A DNA stretch of 59,083 bases, taken from the NCBI GenBank assembly GCA_022394755.1, contig JAGFCA010000098.1, positions 1-59,083 on the forward strand, in the 5' to 3' direction. The position numbers were made by a program, and so were the translations under genes. This document shows positions 17,364 to 27,508 of this stretch, in pieces. The notes under the pieces were generated by a model. That model did no database searches and was not told the DNA's origin. It saw only the letters and a list, made by a program, of their open reading frames with translations. Each line of letters begins with the position of its first letter. Within the stretch, counting starts at the first letter, position 1. The stretch comes from Candidatus Poribacteria bacterium (GTDB lineage: Bacteria > Poribacteria > WGA-4E > WGA-3G).

Positions 17364-18638
17364 TCAACTAAATCGTGAACCCAGTCCCCACAACCCTTGC
17401 CCCGGCTCACTGATGTAGAAAAAGTCCCCGTCATTGAATCCATCAATAAGCGAATCGGGGTTGTATTCCGAAAGGATTTCTTTTACCGGTGCCCACTCGT
17501 AGCCAACGGATTCAATCTCGGATTGGGTGAGATGTTCTGTTGCATAAATAACCTTGAATCGTCCTTCCGTACTTCCATGAATCAGATGCGCAGCAGCGGA
17601 GAGATTATCCTGTAATTCCTGATTTTCTTCCACCGCCTTTAGTGTAGTAGATGTGCCACGGTATCCATATTTACGTATGAGTCTATCAATTTCATTATCT
17701 TCACCGAATTCACGTAATCCAGGAGCAATAATAATCAATTCTCCATCGTCTGCCATTGCCATACGTGTTCGATAAATCGCCTTATTACCAAGCCAAGTAC
17801 TCTTGAACTCTCTCGGATCTAAGTATACAACAACCTTCTCTAAAGGGTCATCTAAGAAAGTCATGTTAACACTACGGCTTAATTCAGCTGCTTCTTCGAA
17901 AGTTTGTGCATCATCCCCGACGTAGAGTCCGCGCATGATACGATCCCCATCAGAATCAACATCCATGACGCTCATTACATACAGAATTCCCAGTTGTTTC
18001 AGGTAATGTGTATGGGCATAATTTAAGACTCTCCGGACAGATGTATCTGTCCGACCCATAAGTCGTTCCATACCATCCACTGCCCCAAGGAAGTGGGACT
18101 TGTTGATCATTTCCACACCACCTGCACCGACAAGAATATTCTTGAATCCATTTGCTATCCCAATAACTTCATGGGGAATCACCTGTCCAACAGAGATGAT
18201 AAGTTCGTAATCACCTTCTACAAGTCGACTATTAACAGCAACGGGAATGCTATAATCCAGTTGTCCGCGTGACACTTCACTGACAAATTCAGAAGGCACT
18301 TCACCAAAATGAAAAAGTCCAGTTCTCCAGTGATGCTCATGATACGTTGCTTTAGGCAATTCACCATACATCTCTGATATATGTTCATCTGTCATCGGTG
18401 AATGTGTGCCGATTGCAGGCAAGATATCAAATATAGTACCGTTTTCTGAATCCCAAAGTTCATAGAGAATACGTGTAAGCTCACCAGCGTTTGAGTGTAA
18501 CCGTGTTATATCAGGAGGAACAACCAAGATCTTTTTCGGTATTCCACCCAACTTGAGGAGTGCTTCTTGTAATAATGCTCGCTTTTTCTCAGCTTTGATA
18601 ACAGTATTAATATCACCGTGAGCAATGTAGGTTGACAT
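17364..18638 (-). CDS. LarA-family (DUF2088) nickel-pincer racemase-like protein
   Basis: 424 residues. LarA uses a nickel-pincer nucleotide for hydride-shuttle racemisation of 2-hydroxy acids. Family motifs are visible: PPDITRLHS (about 41-49, the counterpart of DDPSRPT), GTHSPMT (about 77-83), GQVIPHEVIGIANGFKNIL with the cofactor-anchoring Lys, and an INKSH segment supplying a later His. GGAAGGG precedes the ATG. No larB, larC or larE (cofactor synthesis) is in the window. The true substrate may be another hydroxy acid or sugar acid, since the family includes many non-lactate racemases. Isolated gene on the minus strand, convergent with the HEAT-like protein. Confidence 0.8.
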   Translation of the reverse strand: MSTYIAHGDINTVIKAEKKRALLQEALLKLGGIPKKILVVPPDITRLHSNAGELTRILYELWDSENGTIFDILPAIGTHSPMTDEHISEMYGELPKATYHEHHWRTGLFHFGEVPSEFVSEVSRGQLDYSIPVAVNSRLVEGDYELIISVGQVIPHEVIGIANGFKNILVGAGGVEMINKSHFLGAVDGMERLMGRTDTSVRRVLNYAHTHYLKQLGILYVMSVMDVDSDGDRIMRGLYVGDDAQTFEEAAELSRSVNMTFLDDPLEKVVVYLDPREFKSTWLGNKAIYRTRMAMADDGELIIIAPGLREFGEDNEIDRLIRKYGYRGTSTTLKAVEENQELQDNLSAAAHLIHGSTEGRFKVIYATEHLTQSEIESVGYEWAPVKEILSEYNPDSLIDGFNDGDFFYISEPGQGLWGLGSRFS

Positions 18639-18790
18639 TCTTAAATTTCCCTTCCGGTTTAGTTATGTGAATGGTACTCATTATATTATTCACCGTATAT
18701 CAAATGCACCGAAGGATGACAGTAGAGAAGAATTACCGAATACGATAAGCTTTCTTCCGACCTTCCACGTTTTTCTTAGCATGTCTATCA

Positions 18791-19531
18791 TTAATAGGTA
18801 TCCTTAATCACTCCCCAAGTTGTGCTAAGTTTATTTTGTGGTTCGACAGGTAGAACGAAATCATCAGGCGAATCACCGATAAAAAGGTTGTCTATATACA
18901 CAAGTCCGTAATTCCCAAACCTTCCAGTCTTGAAACTACCATCTTCACCTTCTGTTGCAGGATCAATGTTATCAAATGTTGTGGTGTCTTTACGGTCTTT
19001 CAGTTTAAAAGTGAATTTGTCTCCAGCAAGTGTAAGTTGTGCTCGATACCAGACTTCAGGTTTATTTTCTACTGCACCACCCTTTACGAGTGCCCAACCC
19101 CCTTGTCGCTTGTAGAAGTGATAATCTCTACCACCTTGTCGTCGGTCACTTAAATAGAACTTCTCACCATCTTGAAAACGGAAGACGACTCCCATATAGA
19201 AATCATCTGGAAACATCATATCCCATTCAGCTACATAATCACCCCAACTGTCTTCACCAACTACATAGATTGAACCACCCACATCATGCCTTGACGCATT
19301 GGAAGGATTGTTAGAAGTTGCCAATACTTTATTACTTGCATCTTTTGGATCAGCAATCACTTCTGCCTTGGTTTCTCCATCAAATCCTATTTCCCATTTC
19401 TTAGGTTCATTTCCAACTGTATCTTTCTCAAAATCATCATGAAAATACAACTTAGCTTGTGTATCAACTTGAAGCAAGAAAGGTACCATTAATAGCATAA
19501 TAAAAAGTATGTGTAGAACTGAAACACGCAT
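18791..19531 (-). CDS. secreted concanavalin-A-like (DUF1080/LamG-type) protein
   Basis: 246 residues with a clear signal peptide (MRVSVLHILFIMLLMVPFLLQV, cleaved near TQA). The mature part opens with LYFHDDFEKDTVGNEPKKWEIG, typical of jelly-roll domains of the 3-keto-disaccharide hydrolase/DUF1080 type. YVAEWDMMFPDDFYMGVVFRF, GWALVKGG and a closing GRFGNYGLVYIDNLFIG strand follow. It is probably a periplasmic or surface glycan-binding or glycan-processing protein. AGGAG precedes the ATG. It is divergent from sbcD, sharing a roughly 95-base intergenic region. Catalysis cannot be claimed. Confidence 0.7.
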   Translation of the reverse strand: MRVSVLHILFIMLLMVPFLLQVDTQAKLYFHDDFEKDTVGNEPKKWEIGFDGETKAEVIADPKDASNKVLATSNNPSNASRHDVGGSIYVVGEDSWGDYVAEWDMMFPDDFYMGVVFRFQDGEKFYLSDRRQGGRDYHFYKRQGGWALVKGGAVENKPEVWYRAQLTLAGDKFTFKLKDRKDTTTFDNIDPATEGEDGSFKTGRFGNYGLVYIDNLFIGDSPDDFVLPVEPQNKLSTTWGVIKDTY

Positions 19532-19625
19532 TTAATTCTCCTATAGTAATAGTTGATTTCACTTGTATATTAGCAAAAAGAATTATATCATAATTAGATA
19601 TATTATAGTTAAAAAAGAGGGATGA

Positions 19626-20831
19626 ATGCGCATTTTGCACACTGCCGATTGGCATATTGGACAAAAACTACATGAACGTTCACGACATGAAGAACATAAA
19701 CAATTTCTTGACTGGCTGCTAAAATTAATTAAAGAACATAAAATCCAACTCCTCCTCGTTTCGGGGGATATATTTGACACCTCCCTTCCCTCAGCTGAAG
19801 CGACAAATCTCTATTATGAGTTCCTCTACAAATTATCCAATGAATCTGAGACTTATACCGTAATTATTGCTGGGAACCACGATTCAGCACGTCATTTGGA
19901 AGCACCCCGCGAATTTCTTAAGATGGGTCGAATACATGTTGTTGGACTTGTCAATGATCCATCTGAATGTGTCTTTACTTTTCCTCCCGATAACCCACGG
20001 GTTGCTGTGGCTGCGATCCCCTATATATCAGAAAATGAATTACAACACATATCTTTTGAAACAGAAGTAGAAAAAAGTGATAGATATCAAGAATTCTTGA
20101 AGGATTTATATACACAATGTGTTGCTGAGATGCCAACTGGGATTCCTAAGATATTAATGGGACACTTTTTTGTTGAAGGGGGAAGCATAAGTGGATCAGA
20201 AAGAAGAACACAAGGTGAACCTTTGAACGAATCGCAACCGAGTATACGGGTCGGTGGTGCAACCGCTGTTCATGCTGCTGATTTTCCTGAGGATGTTGAT
20301 TATGTTGCACTTGGACATCTTCATAGACCACAGACGATAAAAGGAACGGATTTTCCAATCCGATATTCTGGCTCACCGATCCCTCTGAGATTCAGCGAAG
20401 CTCATTATCGGAAGAAAATTTTTATTCTGAATATATCTGACAGTGGAGTACTGCAACAAGAAGAAGAAATTGAAATCCCTGTTTTCAAAGAGTTATGTGT
20501 TGTTGAAGGGGACGAATTATCTTTACAACAACAGGCAATGTCAGGAGATTGGGAAGGAAAATATATACAAGTGAAATTGACCTTAGATACAGTTGGAAAA
20601 ACTAAAAGTGATGAAATAAGAAACGCATTTACCAATCGCGGTGGTGATGTATTAATAATTGAGGTTAAAATGCCAGAATCAGATGGTGGACCAACGATAC
20701 AAATTGAGGATATGAAACACCCTGAGGAGATTTTTGAACAGTACCACATTTCAACTTTTGACAATCCTCCTGATGTGTCATTAAAACAGACTTTTAGCGA
20801 ATTACTCCAAATGGTTGAGGAATCTAAATGA
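19626..20831 (+). CDS. sbcD: exonuclease subunit SbcD (Mre11 homologue)
   Basis: 401 residues. It is the manganese-dependent nuclease half of SbcCD, which opens hairpins and removes blocked DNA ends. Metallophosphoesterase motifs are in order: HTADWHIG (D8, H10), VSGDIFD, AGNHDSARH, GHFFVEGG and LGHLHRPQ. A C-terminal capping domain follows. Length is as usual. The start ATG at 19626 gives the canonical MRILHTADWH beginning. The stop overlaps the sbcC ATG by 4 bases, so the pair is translationally coupled. A genome this rich in palindromes would be a natural target of this nuclease (inference). Confidence 0.95.
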   Translation: MRILHTADWHIGQKLHERSRHEEHKQFLDWLLKLIKEHKIQLLLVSGDIFDTSLPSAEATNLYYEFLYKLSNESETYTVIIAGNHDSARHLEAPREFLKMGRIHVVGLVNDPSECVFTFPPDNPRVAVAAIPYISENELQHISFETEVEKSDRYQEFLKDLYTQCVAEMPTGIPKILMGHFFVEGGSISGSERRTQGEPLNESQPSIRVGGATAVHAADFPEDVDYVALGHLHRPQTIKGTDFPIRYSGSPIPLRFSEAHYRKKIFILNISDSGVLQQEEEIEIPVFKELCVVEGDELSLQQQAMSGDWEGKYIQVKLTLDTVGKTKSDEIRNAFTNRGGDVLIIEVKMPESDGGPTIQIEDMKHPEEIFEQYHISTFDNPPDVSLKQTFSELLQMVEESK

Positions 20832-23800
20832 TATTAACAAAATTAAAACTAAAAAATATAAATAGTTTTCGGTCAGAGATAGAAATAGATTTTAAAAATC
20901 CACCTTTAGGCGATGCGTCACTGGTTGCGATAACAGGACCTACTGGCGCTGGAAAGACAACTCTCCTAGATGCAATTTGTGTCGCACTATATAATAAAAC
21001 ACCACGTCTCGGAAGTACAGGAACTCAAAACCCCAGACATCTTATCAGTCAAGGTGAAAAAGAATGTTTTGCTGAGGTACATTTCGCTGCAAATGGAACG
21101 CGTTATATTTCGGCATGGTCTACTCAACAAAAAGGTTCACCCAGCGGTGAATTGAGAAATGCTGACACTGGTGAACTAATTACTGATAAAATTTCAAATC
21201 AGGGAAAATCGCTCGGTTCCAGTGAGATTAGTATAAGCGAAGAAATTTCCTCTATTTTAGGTCTTGATTTCGATGCTTTCAAACGTTCAATTATGTTGGC
21301 ACAAGGAGAATTTGCCGCTTTCTTAAAAGCTAAAAATGAAGATAGACGGGTGATACTGGAAGCAGCCGCTGATGTTGATATCTATGAAGAACTTAAACTG
21401 AAATTAACTGAACAAGTTAGTAAACTTGAAAAGGAGTATGCTCAAGTAGAAGCTACTATCGGGGCAATTCCAGATGTTTCACCAGAGCAACTTTCAGAAG
21501 CAACAGCAGAACTTAAAACACTCGAAACTGAAGCTATGAAGTTCAGTACAGAGGCTAAGCAAATTCAAGAGAATAAAGAAAAGGAGACAAAACGACAAGA
21601 GGATTTCAACCAATTACAAAAAACTGAAACACGCCAAAAAGAACTAACGGATCTTCAACCTGTAATTGATATGAAGAAAGTTGAACTGGAACAGTCTGAT
21701 CTAGCAAACCGTCTTCGTACTGAAAAACAGTTGTATGACACAGCAAAAACCGATAGTGAAAAGGCTATACAGGTTTTGAAGCAAGCTGAAAATGAACTTT
21801 CTGATGCTAAAAAACAAATCGAGATTCATCAGACAGAGTTTAAAAGTAAGGACGAGGAATATTCAGCAGCAGAAGAGGAAAACAACCGTAAAGTAAGTCT
21901 TTACACTAATGCCATCTTTGATGTAAAACAGGCAGAAACCCAATTCGATCAAGTTAGAGCTAAAACAACGGAAATGGAGTCTGAAAAAGAGAAAATTGAC
22001 ACTTTGACAGAGCAGTTATCGGAAAAAGAAACTCGTCAGGAAGAATTGCAAAAACAGATATCGGAAACAGAAAAGTATTTGGAGGAAAATCCTCTCCCAA
22101 CTGATCGAAATCAGCGCCTCATAAGGGTTACTGCTTTGCTAGTGGAAATTAACGCTCTTCATAAACAAATACAAGGAGAAGTTAATGATCAATCAGCGTA
22201 TAGAACCCAAATCAGTGAGTTAGAGGAGAATATAGAAAAACTAACTCAAAAGCAAGAAAATTTAAAATCAGAAAAGGAAGAGATAACAGAAGCATATCAA
22301 GAAATAGATAACGAATACAAATCACTTCTAAATGCTGGTACGTTGGAGGAGTGGCAAAGTCGAAGAAATAACGCAAGAAAAGCACAACTAATTGCCCAGC
22401 AATATGAAACAATATATCAGCAATACGAAGAGGAAAAGAGTGGACTTGCCGAATTACAGGTTAAGATCGTTGAACAGGATGCATCTCTCGTTGAAATTGA
22501 AGAGAAGATTAGACTGCAAATCCAAAAGTATGAACACGCTGAAAAAGAGGTAAATAGATTAGAAAGTGAACGACAGAAAGCACAATTAGCCGATCCTGTT
22601 AATCAACTTCGACATCAACTGGAGGAAGGAAAACCGTGCCGCGTGTGTGGGGCGACACATCACCCTTACGCCGGTGAAGTTGAACATGAAAGTGAAGAAT
22701 TGCTTAATGACATTAAAAATCGATTAGACAACGCTGTATCGGTTACGAAAAACGCACAGGATCAGAAACAAGATTTGGAACTGCAACGCACAAGGGTGTT
22801 ACAGGATAAATTAAATACTTCTGAAGGAATAAAAGAATGTCAGCAGGAAATAACAGGATTGACATCTGAAATTGATGATTTTGAGAAGAAGTGGCATGAA
22901 TGGTATGAAACTTCAGACATTTCATCCGCTTGGATTAAAGAGAAAATTGATGAAGCCGATAAGACAATTAACGATCTGACTACATTAGTAAAAAAAGTGG
23001 GTGATCTATCTAATTCGTTGAAACTAATCTCTCAAAGACTTGATACCTGTGAACGAGATTATTCTAAGGAAAGTCGAGAATTAACGCAAACAAAACAAGA
23101 TTTGGAAGACGTAACTTCAGAAATAGAAGATTTAGAGGTTAGTATTTCAGACACTGAGGAACGGTTTTGGGAATCAATGCCGAATGATTTTCACGGCACA
23201 ACACCTGATGAGGCAAAACAACAATTTGAGGATAGGATTGAGAAGGTAGATTCACGCGAACAACAACTGGCAAGGATGAATAGAGATCTTGATGTATTGA
23301 ATACTAAGATTACAAAGGATCAAGAAACACTCAACGGTGAAAATAGTCGTCTTACGGATCTAAATCAAGAAGTACTGAAATATCAAAATGAAGGGGATCG
23401 GTTCATAAGTATTGTTAAAGAGAAAACCGGAGGTTTGGAAACCGAAGAAGCGATCAATGCTGCTATCAAGAAGTTTGAAAAAGAGACAGAAAAAAAGAAG
23501 GTGGCACGCGACGAAGCGGAAAAGCAACTTCAGGAAAGTCGTAATTTACATACCGAGAAAGAGGTTGCACATCGAATGTGTAATCAGCAGATGGAGGAAA
23601 GTAATGATAGGTATGAACAAGCGAAGAAAACATACCATGACAAATTAGAAAAAGTCGGATTCACTTCGCCTGAAGAACATGAGAAAGCATTCCGAGATGA
23701 TAACCAGATACAAGAACTGACGGATGAAATTGAAGCACATGAAAATGAAATCCAACAACTCAAAAAAGATATTGATGAATTACGATCTATATTCGAGGAT

Positions 23801-24466
23801 ACTCCGTACGATCCAGAAAAATTAAATCAGATTGAAGAACAATCTACTCAGATTGAAAAAGAAATAGAGGAAATAACAAAACAAATTGGCGCTCAAAGCC
23901 GGATAATAGATGCTCTGAAGGAGACTCAAAAAAGACGTGAGGAGATTGGTGAGGAGTTGGATGTCGCCAAGAAGGAATATGACAGATGGAAACAGCTACA
24001 AGATACAATTCCTGCCAATGCTTTACGCGATTTCGCTTTGGAAATAATGTTTCAACAAGTAAGTAGAATAGCTAATGAACACTTAAAAGAGTTGACAGCT
24101 GAACGATATGAATTAAAAGTTGAAACACTTGGGAAATTAAGCGTCATTGATAGATGGAATGCAAATGAAGAACGGCCCGTTGAAACGTTATCTGGCGGAG
24201 AATCTTTTTTGACAAGTCTCGCTCTTGCACTCTCACTATCTGAACTCAGTAAGGGACGATCTCAAATTAATTCACTATTTCTTGACGAGGGTTTCGGAAC
24301 ACTTGATTCCGAAACCCTTGATGTTGCAGTGTCTGCCTTGGAAACCCTACGTTCCCAAGGACGTAGCATCTATCTTATTAGTCATATACAGGCATTAACA
24401 AATCGTCTTCCGGTAAAAATTAACGTTAGAAAACGAGGAAATAGTAGCTCCATTGAAATTAGATAG
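20828..24466 (+). CDS. sbcC: exonuclease subunit SbcC (Rad50-like ATPase)
   Basis: 1212 residues. It is the SMC-like ATPase half of SbcCD. Walker A GPTGAGKTT lies at 37-45 and the Q-loop near QGEFAAFLKA. Two long coiled-coil arms (about 190-590 and 640-1060) flank the zinc hook CRVC (604-607), which dimerises the arm tips. The C-terminal ATPase half has the ABC signature LSGGESFLTSLALALSLSEL, Walker B LFLDEGFGTLD and a final HIQALTNRLP segment. Length is slightly above the E. coli protein. It partners with the overlapping SbcD. Confidence 0.95.
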   Translation: MILTKLKLKNINSFRSEIEIDFKNPPLGDASLVAITGPTGAGKTTLLDAICVALYNKTPRLGSTGTQNPRHLISQGEKECFAEVHFAANGTRYISAWSTQQKGSPSGELRNADTGELITDKISNQGKSLGSSEISISEEISSILGLDFDAFKRSIMLAQGEFAAFLKAKNEDRRVILEAAADVDIYEELKLKLTEQVSKLEKEYAQVEATIGAIPDVSPEQLSEATAELKTLETEAMKFSTEAKQIQENKEKETKRQEDFNQLQKTETRQKELTDLQPVIDMKKVELEQSDLANRLRTEKQLYDTAKTDSEKAIQVLKQAENELSDAKKQIEIHQTEFKSKDEEYSAAEEENNRKVSLYTNAIFDVKQAETQFDQVRAKTTEMESEKEKIDTLTEQLSEKETRQEELQKQISETEKYLEENPLPTDRNQRLIRVTALLVEINALHKQIQGEVNDQSAYRTQISELEENIEKLTQKQENLKSEKEEITEAYQEIDNEYKSLLNAGTLEEWQSRRNNARKAQLIAQQYETIYQQYEEEKSGLAELQVKIVEQDASLVEIEEKIRLQIQKYEHAEKEVNRLESERQKAQLADPVNQLRHQLEEGKPCRVCGATHHPYAGEVEHESEELLNDIKNRLDNAVSVTKNAQDQKQDLELQRTRVLQDKLNTSEGIKECQQEITGLTSEIDDFEKKWHEWYETSDISSAWIKEKIDEADKTINDLTTLVKKVGDLSNSLKLISQRLDTCERDYSKESRELTQTKQDLEDVTSEIEDLEVSISDTEERFWESMPNDFHGTTPDEAKQQFEDRIEKVDSREQQLARMNRDLDVLNTKITKDQETLNGENSRLTDLNQEVLKYQNEGDRFISIVKEKTGGLETEEAINAAIKKFEKETEKKKVARDEAEKQLQESRNLHTEKEVAHRMCNQQMEESNDRYEQAKKTYHDKLEKVGFTSPEEHEKAFRDDNQIQELTDEIEAHENEIQQLKKDIDELRSIFEDTPYDPEKLNQIEEQSTQIEKEIEEITKQIGAQSRIIDALKETQKRREEIGEELDVAKKEYDRWKQLQDTIPANALRDFALEIMFQQVSRIANEHLKELTAERYELKVETLGKLSVIDRWNANEERPVETLSGGESFLTSLALALSLSELSKGRSQINSLFLDEGFGTLDSETLDVAVSALETLRSQGRSIYLISHIQALTNRLPVKINVRKRGNSSSIEIR

Positions 24467-24611
24467 TTAACTTTTTGGATAGTTGATAAATTAGAAATGT
24501 TAATTCTATAAACAGTTTTATACTGAGGATAGCCTTAGTATAAAATTATTCATAATGTCCACTCTGGTGTTAGTTATCCATCAGGTAACAATATATCTTT
24601 TTATACTCACG

Positions 24612-25928
24612 TTATTCTTCTAAGTTGACGACTACGGTTACTCGTTTTTCTGGTGCAAAGATAGTTTTAGCCAAGTTTTGTATATCCGCATCGGTTACGT
24701 TCTCGATCGCAGCCCGTAACTCTTTTCCATTGATTTTCAATTGATGTCGTCGCCCGATACCGAAAGCTACACCGTAGATATTTTGGGTCAAATAGAATTC
24801 TGGAACATCAGCAATATCTAAATACATTGCCACGAAATTGCTTGTTTGCTGTTTATCCTGCTGCGTGAGTTTCGGCGTCAATGAGTCTTGCAAACGTTTA
24901 TCAAGTTCTTTCTGTACCACGTCAATGTCATCTTCAGGCGTTAATTCTTTCTGGAGCACAAAGGTTGAAGTGTCATCAAGAATCGGATAGTAAATTGGTT
25001 GAACTTTGTTTATCCCAAATGTCGCTTGTAGTTTTACCAACAAACGGGTGTAAACTATAAGGAATGGTACATATGCTTTACTACCCGGTAAAGGTGCGGC
25101 ATAACCGATAGAAGCAACTCCAGTTGCATTAGGCACTTCAGATTGGACAGTAATTGTGTTAACATTACCAGTTTTAGGATTGGGTTTAGGAGGCACTGTT
25201 GGCAGCAGTTTACCAGGAGAAATTTGACTGAAGTTTTCATGGATAGATTTCTTTGCTTCCCCAACATCAAACTTACCTGCTACACTTAAGATAGCATTGT
25301 TCGGTTTATAGTAATCCTGCCAAAACTGTTGTAATTCGTCGCTTGTCATTTTTTGAACATGCTCCATAGCACCCCCGCGTTGTCCGCCTTGAGGGATAGG
25401 ATATAACTGTGTCTTCACATGGTTTATACCTGCTAACATTGGGATACCGCCGTACATATTTTTCAATTCTTGTGCCACTCGTGGCACTTCACGTTTGATA
25501 TCCGCTTCAGTGATTCGGAGATCGTTCATGCGTGCTGCTATGTCTTTGATTTCTACTGAAAATTGTTCTGCTTTAACATTAGTTGCGATGACAGTATAGT
25601 CTGTTCCGGTTTGTGCGTTCCAACCCTCTGGATAACGTTTCACGACCTGCGTTATATCGCGGGCTGGTGTATCACCTGCTGCTGCAGTAATATACATGTG
25701 TTCAAGTAGGTGTGCCATTCCTGATTTACCTAACGGATCGTGATCTTCACCGATATTGTACAGCATTACAAAAGCGACTTTGTTTGCCATAGGTACAGGA
25801 CGGAGAATTACGGTGAGTCCATTATCCAATTTATACTGTTCAATCGTTTCAGCAGATAAGGACGTAGTTGCAAACAATATACCTACAATTATCGCTATTA
25901 AAATGATATGTTTAATTATGCTGGTCAT
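24612..25928 (-). CDS. secreted M16-family zinc peptidase (insulinase-like)
   Basis: 438 residues from the ATG at 25928, which has GGAGATAAAA in front and starts a signal peptide (TSIIKHIILIAIIVGILFATTSLSA). A Met 25 codons earlier would put a charged segment ahead of it. The inverted zinc motif HLLEH is H73, E76, H77; the third ligand is probably in the REVPRVAQELKNM segment. One active M16 unit plus an M16_C domain (DELQQFWQDYYKPNNAILSVAGKF) is present, giving the usual single-repeat length. M16 proteins often work as pairs with an inactive partner, but none is adjacent. Periplasmic degradation of peptides is the likely role. Confidence 0.88.
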   Translation of the reverse strand: MTSIIKHIILIAIIVGILFATTSLSAETIEQYKLDNGLTVILRPVPMANKVAFVMLYNIGEDHDPLGKSGMAHLLEHMYITAAAGDTPARDITQVVKRYPEGWNAQTGTDYTVIATNVKAEQFSVEIKDIAARMNDLRITEADIKREVPRVAQELKNMYGGIPMLAGINHVKTQLYPIPQGGQRGGAMEHVQKMTSDELQQFWQDYYKPNNAILSVAGKFDVGEAKKSIHENFSQISPGKLLPTVPPKPNPKTGNVNTITVQSEVPNATGVASIGYAAPLPGSKAYVPFLIVYTRLLVKLQATFGINKVQPIYYPILDDTSTFVLQKELTPEDDIDVVQKELDKRLQDSLTPKLTQQDKQQTSNFVAMYLDIADVPEFYLTQNIYGVAFGIGRRHQLKINGKELRAAIENVTDADIQNLAKTIFAPEKRVTVVVNLEE

Positions 25929-26093
25929 TTTTATCTCCATTAAATCTTCAGATATATATTTTCTAAGTTCCGTATCTTGATTTTTTGTGAACCACCTAAA
26001 CAATAATTCCTAAATGTGATATTATACCATTTCAATTAATAGATTCATACTATGATTTACATGATACAAGGATTATCATATACAAATTCGGTG

Positions 26094-26112
26094 AATGTCA
26101 AAATGACATTCA
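26094..26112. repeat. GAATG-type hairpin
   Basis: GAATGTCA AAA TGACATTC is a perfect 8-bp stem with a 3-base loop, followed by ATACCGTT. Same family as 4223-4267 and 35211-35229. The rest of the 25929-26317 gap holds only a promoter-like -10 at 26230. Confidence 0.65.
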
Positions 26113-26229
26113 TACCGTTCACTCCTTGATTCAAACAAACTATTATCTAAGCTATCAATTTCACGTTTATTTATTATATCCTCAATGTGAATCTTCAGGT
26201 ATATATAAATCGTTATTCTCATAAAAAAA

Positions 26230-26238
26230 TGATATAAT
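26230..26238 (+). promoter_or_regulatory. candidate extended -10 promoter
   Basis: TGATATAAT (TG at 26230-26231, TATAAT at 26233-26238), the same extended -10 as seen at 183-191, about 80 bases before the sugar isomerase ATG. No convincing -35. Confidence 0.45.
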
Positions 26239-26317
26239 GTTCAATGTTATTTATTATCGTAATTGACCATTACACAAGAACTGATGTAAGAGAACCATCA
26301 AAAACTGGAGGCTATAC

Positions 26318-27076
26318 ATGCAATTTGGATTTATGTCATCTGTTTGTCCACCACTGACAATGGCTGAACTTATAGACAAAGCAAAAGAATATAATTATGA
26401 ACACTTGGAACTCCGTGTAGAATGGGATCATGGACATGGGGTTGAATTGGATTCATCACAGCAACAACTTAACGAAGCACGTACTCTTTTAGAAGATAAT
26501 AATATTACATTATCTTGTATAGCAACCGGTGTTAGATTCATTGATCCTGATCCACAAAAACGCTTAGATCAAGTTGATCTCCTCAAACGGTATATTGATC
26601 TTACAGAAAAAATGGGAGCACAGAATATTCGTATCTTTGGAGACCCTGTACCGAAAACACCTGTAGAAATAGATCAAACTCTTGATTGGGAGGCAGATGG
26701 GATTCGTGCTTGTGATGGATTAGCAGGGGAAGCTGGTGTTGCACTCTGTTTAGAGACTCATGGAAATCTATTGGCAAGCTATCTTATTGAAACACTATAT
26801 CGCTCAGATGCTGAGAATACTTATGTAAATTGGCACGCCGCACATCATGTCAGACATGGACAACCTGTGGATGTTGCCTATGTACATTTACGTAATAAAA
26901 TACGACATGCACATGTCAACTTTGGAGACGATGGTCCAATGCCAGACACAGAAAGAGATTCATTGACGCTATTGAAAGAGGATGGGTATGAAGGATTTAT
27001 CTCTATTGAGGTAATCAACCCGAAAGATTCAGATGCTGTACTTAAACGACACGCTGAATTGTATAAGACACTATAA
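26318..27076 (+). CDS. sugar phosphate isomerase/epimerase (xylose-isomerase-like TIM barrel)
   Basis: 252 residues of the AP-endonuclease-2/xylose isomerase-like superfamily. The first barrel strand is MQFGFMSSVCPP, followed by HLELRVEW, LSCIATGVRF, NIRIFGDPVP and VALCLETHGN, which supplies a metal-binding Glu/His. ARVNFGD-like HAHVNFGDDGPMP and a GFISIEVINP final strand follow. Metal-dependent isomerisation or epimerisation of a sugar or cyclitol is the family role; the substrate is unknown. GGAGG precedes the ATG. A strong terminator follows at 27125. Confidence 0.82.
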   Translation: MQFGFMSSVCPPLTMAELIDKAKEYNYEHLELRVEWDHGHGVELDSSQQQLNEARTLLEDNNITLSCIATGVRFIDPDPQKRLDQVDLLKRYIDLTEKMGAQNIRIFGDPVPKTPVEIDQTLDWEADGIRACDGLAGEAGVALCLETHGNLLASYLIETLYRSDAENTYVNWHAAHHVRHGQPVDVAYVHLRNKIRHAHVNFGDDGPMPDTERDSLTLLKEDGYEGFISIEVINPKDSDAVLKRHAELYKTL

Positions 27077-27124
27077 ATGGGTTGTCAGAGACATTAATAT
27101 TGTAGAATAGATTAATACAAACAT

Positions 27125-27166
27125 ACCGGTAGAGATGTCAATACACATTTCTACCGGTTTTCTTTT
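27125..27166. terminator. strong hairpin terminator between convergent genes
   Basis: ACCGGTAGA (27125-27133) pairs with TCTACCGGT (27150-27158), extended by an inner ATGT/ACAT pair, followed by TTTTCTTTT. It serves the isomerase gene and may also terminate the minus-strand isc pair. Confidence 0.85.
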
Positions 27167-27494
27167 ATACGCTAAATGATTCGCCGCAACCACAAGTGTT
27201 TTTGGCATTTGGATTCGTAATCTTAAATCCTGATTCCATCAGTCCATCATTGTAGTCCAACACAGACCCCGCAAGGTATAGGGAACTACGAGGATCTATG
27301 AATACTTTTAGACCATGAAATTCAAATACTCTATCTGTGCCTTTTGCTTCACCAAACTCAAGGTCATATTGGAATCCTGAACATCCGCCACCGATTACTT
27401 TCATCCGTAGACCGAGATCGGTTTCACTATCACTCTCACCACTGCTTATTAATGTGATTGCTTTTTGAGCTGCAGCTTCCGTAACATTAATCAT
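27165..27494 (-). CDS. A-type iron-sulfur carrier (HesB/IscA/ErpA family)
   Basis: 109 residues. A-type carriers take a cluster from the scaffold and hand it to apoproteins. The three ligand cysteines are present: GGGCSGFQYDLEF, then the C-terminal NTCGCGESFSV. LRMKVIGGG and VFIDPRSSLYLAGSVLDY are typical family strands. IscA, SufA and ErpA cannot be separated by eye. It lies 14 bases downstream of the iscU-like gene on the same strand, so they form an operon driven from the promoter at 27904-27932. No iscS or suf genes are nearby. Confidence 0.92.
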   Translation of the reverse strand: MINVTEAAAQKAITLISSGESDSETDLGLRMKVIGGGCSGFQYDLEFGEAKGTDRVFEFHGLKVFIDPRSSLYLAGSVLDYNDGLMESGFKITNPNAKNTCGCGESFSV

Positions 27495-27508
27495 CGGTAC
27501 GTCTCCTG

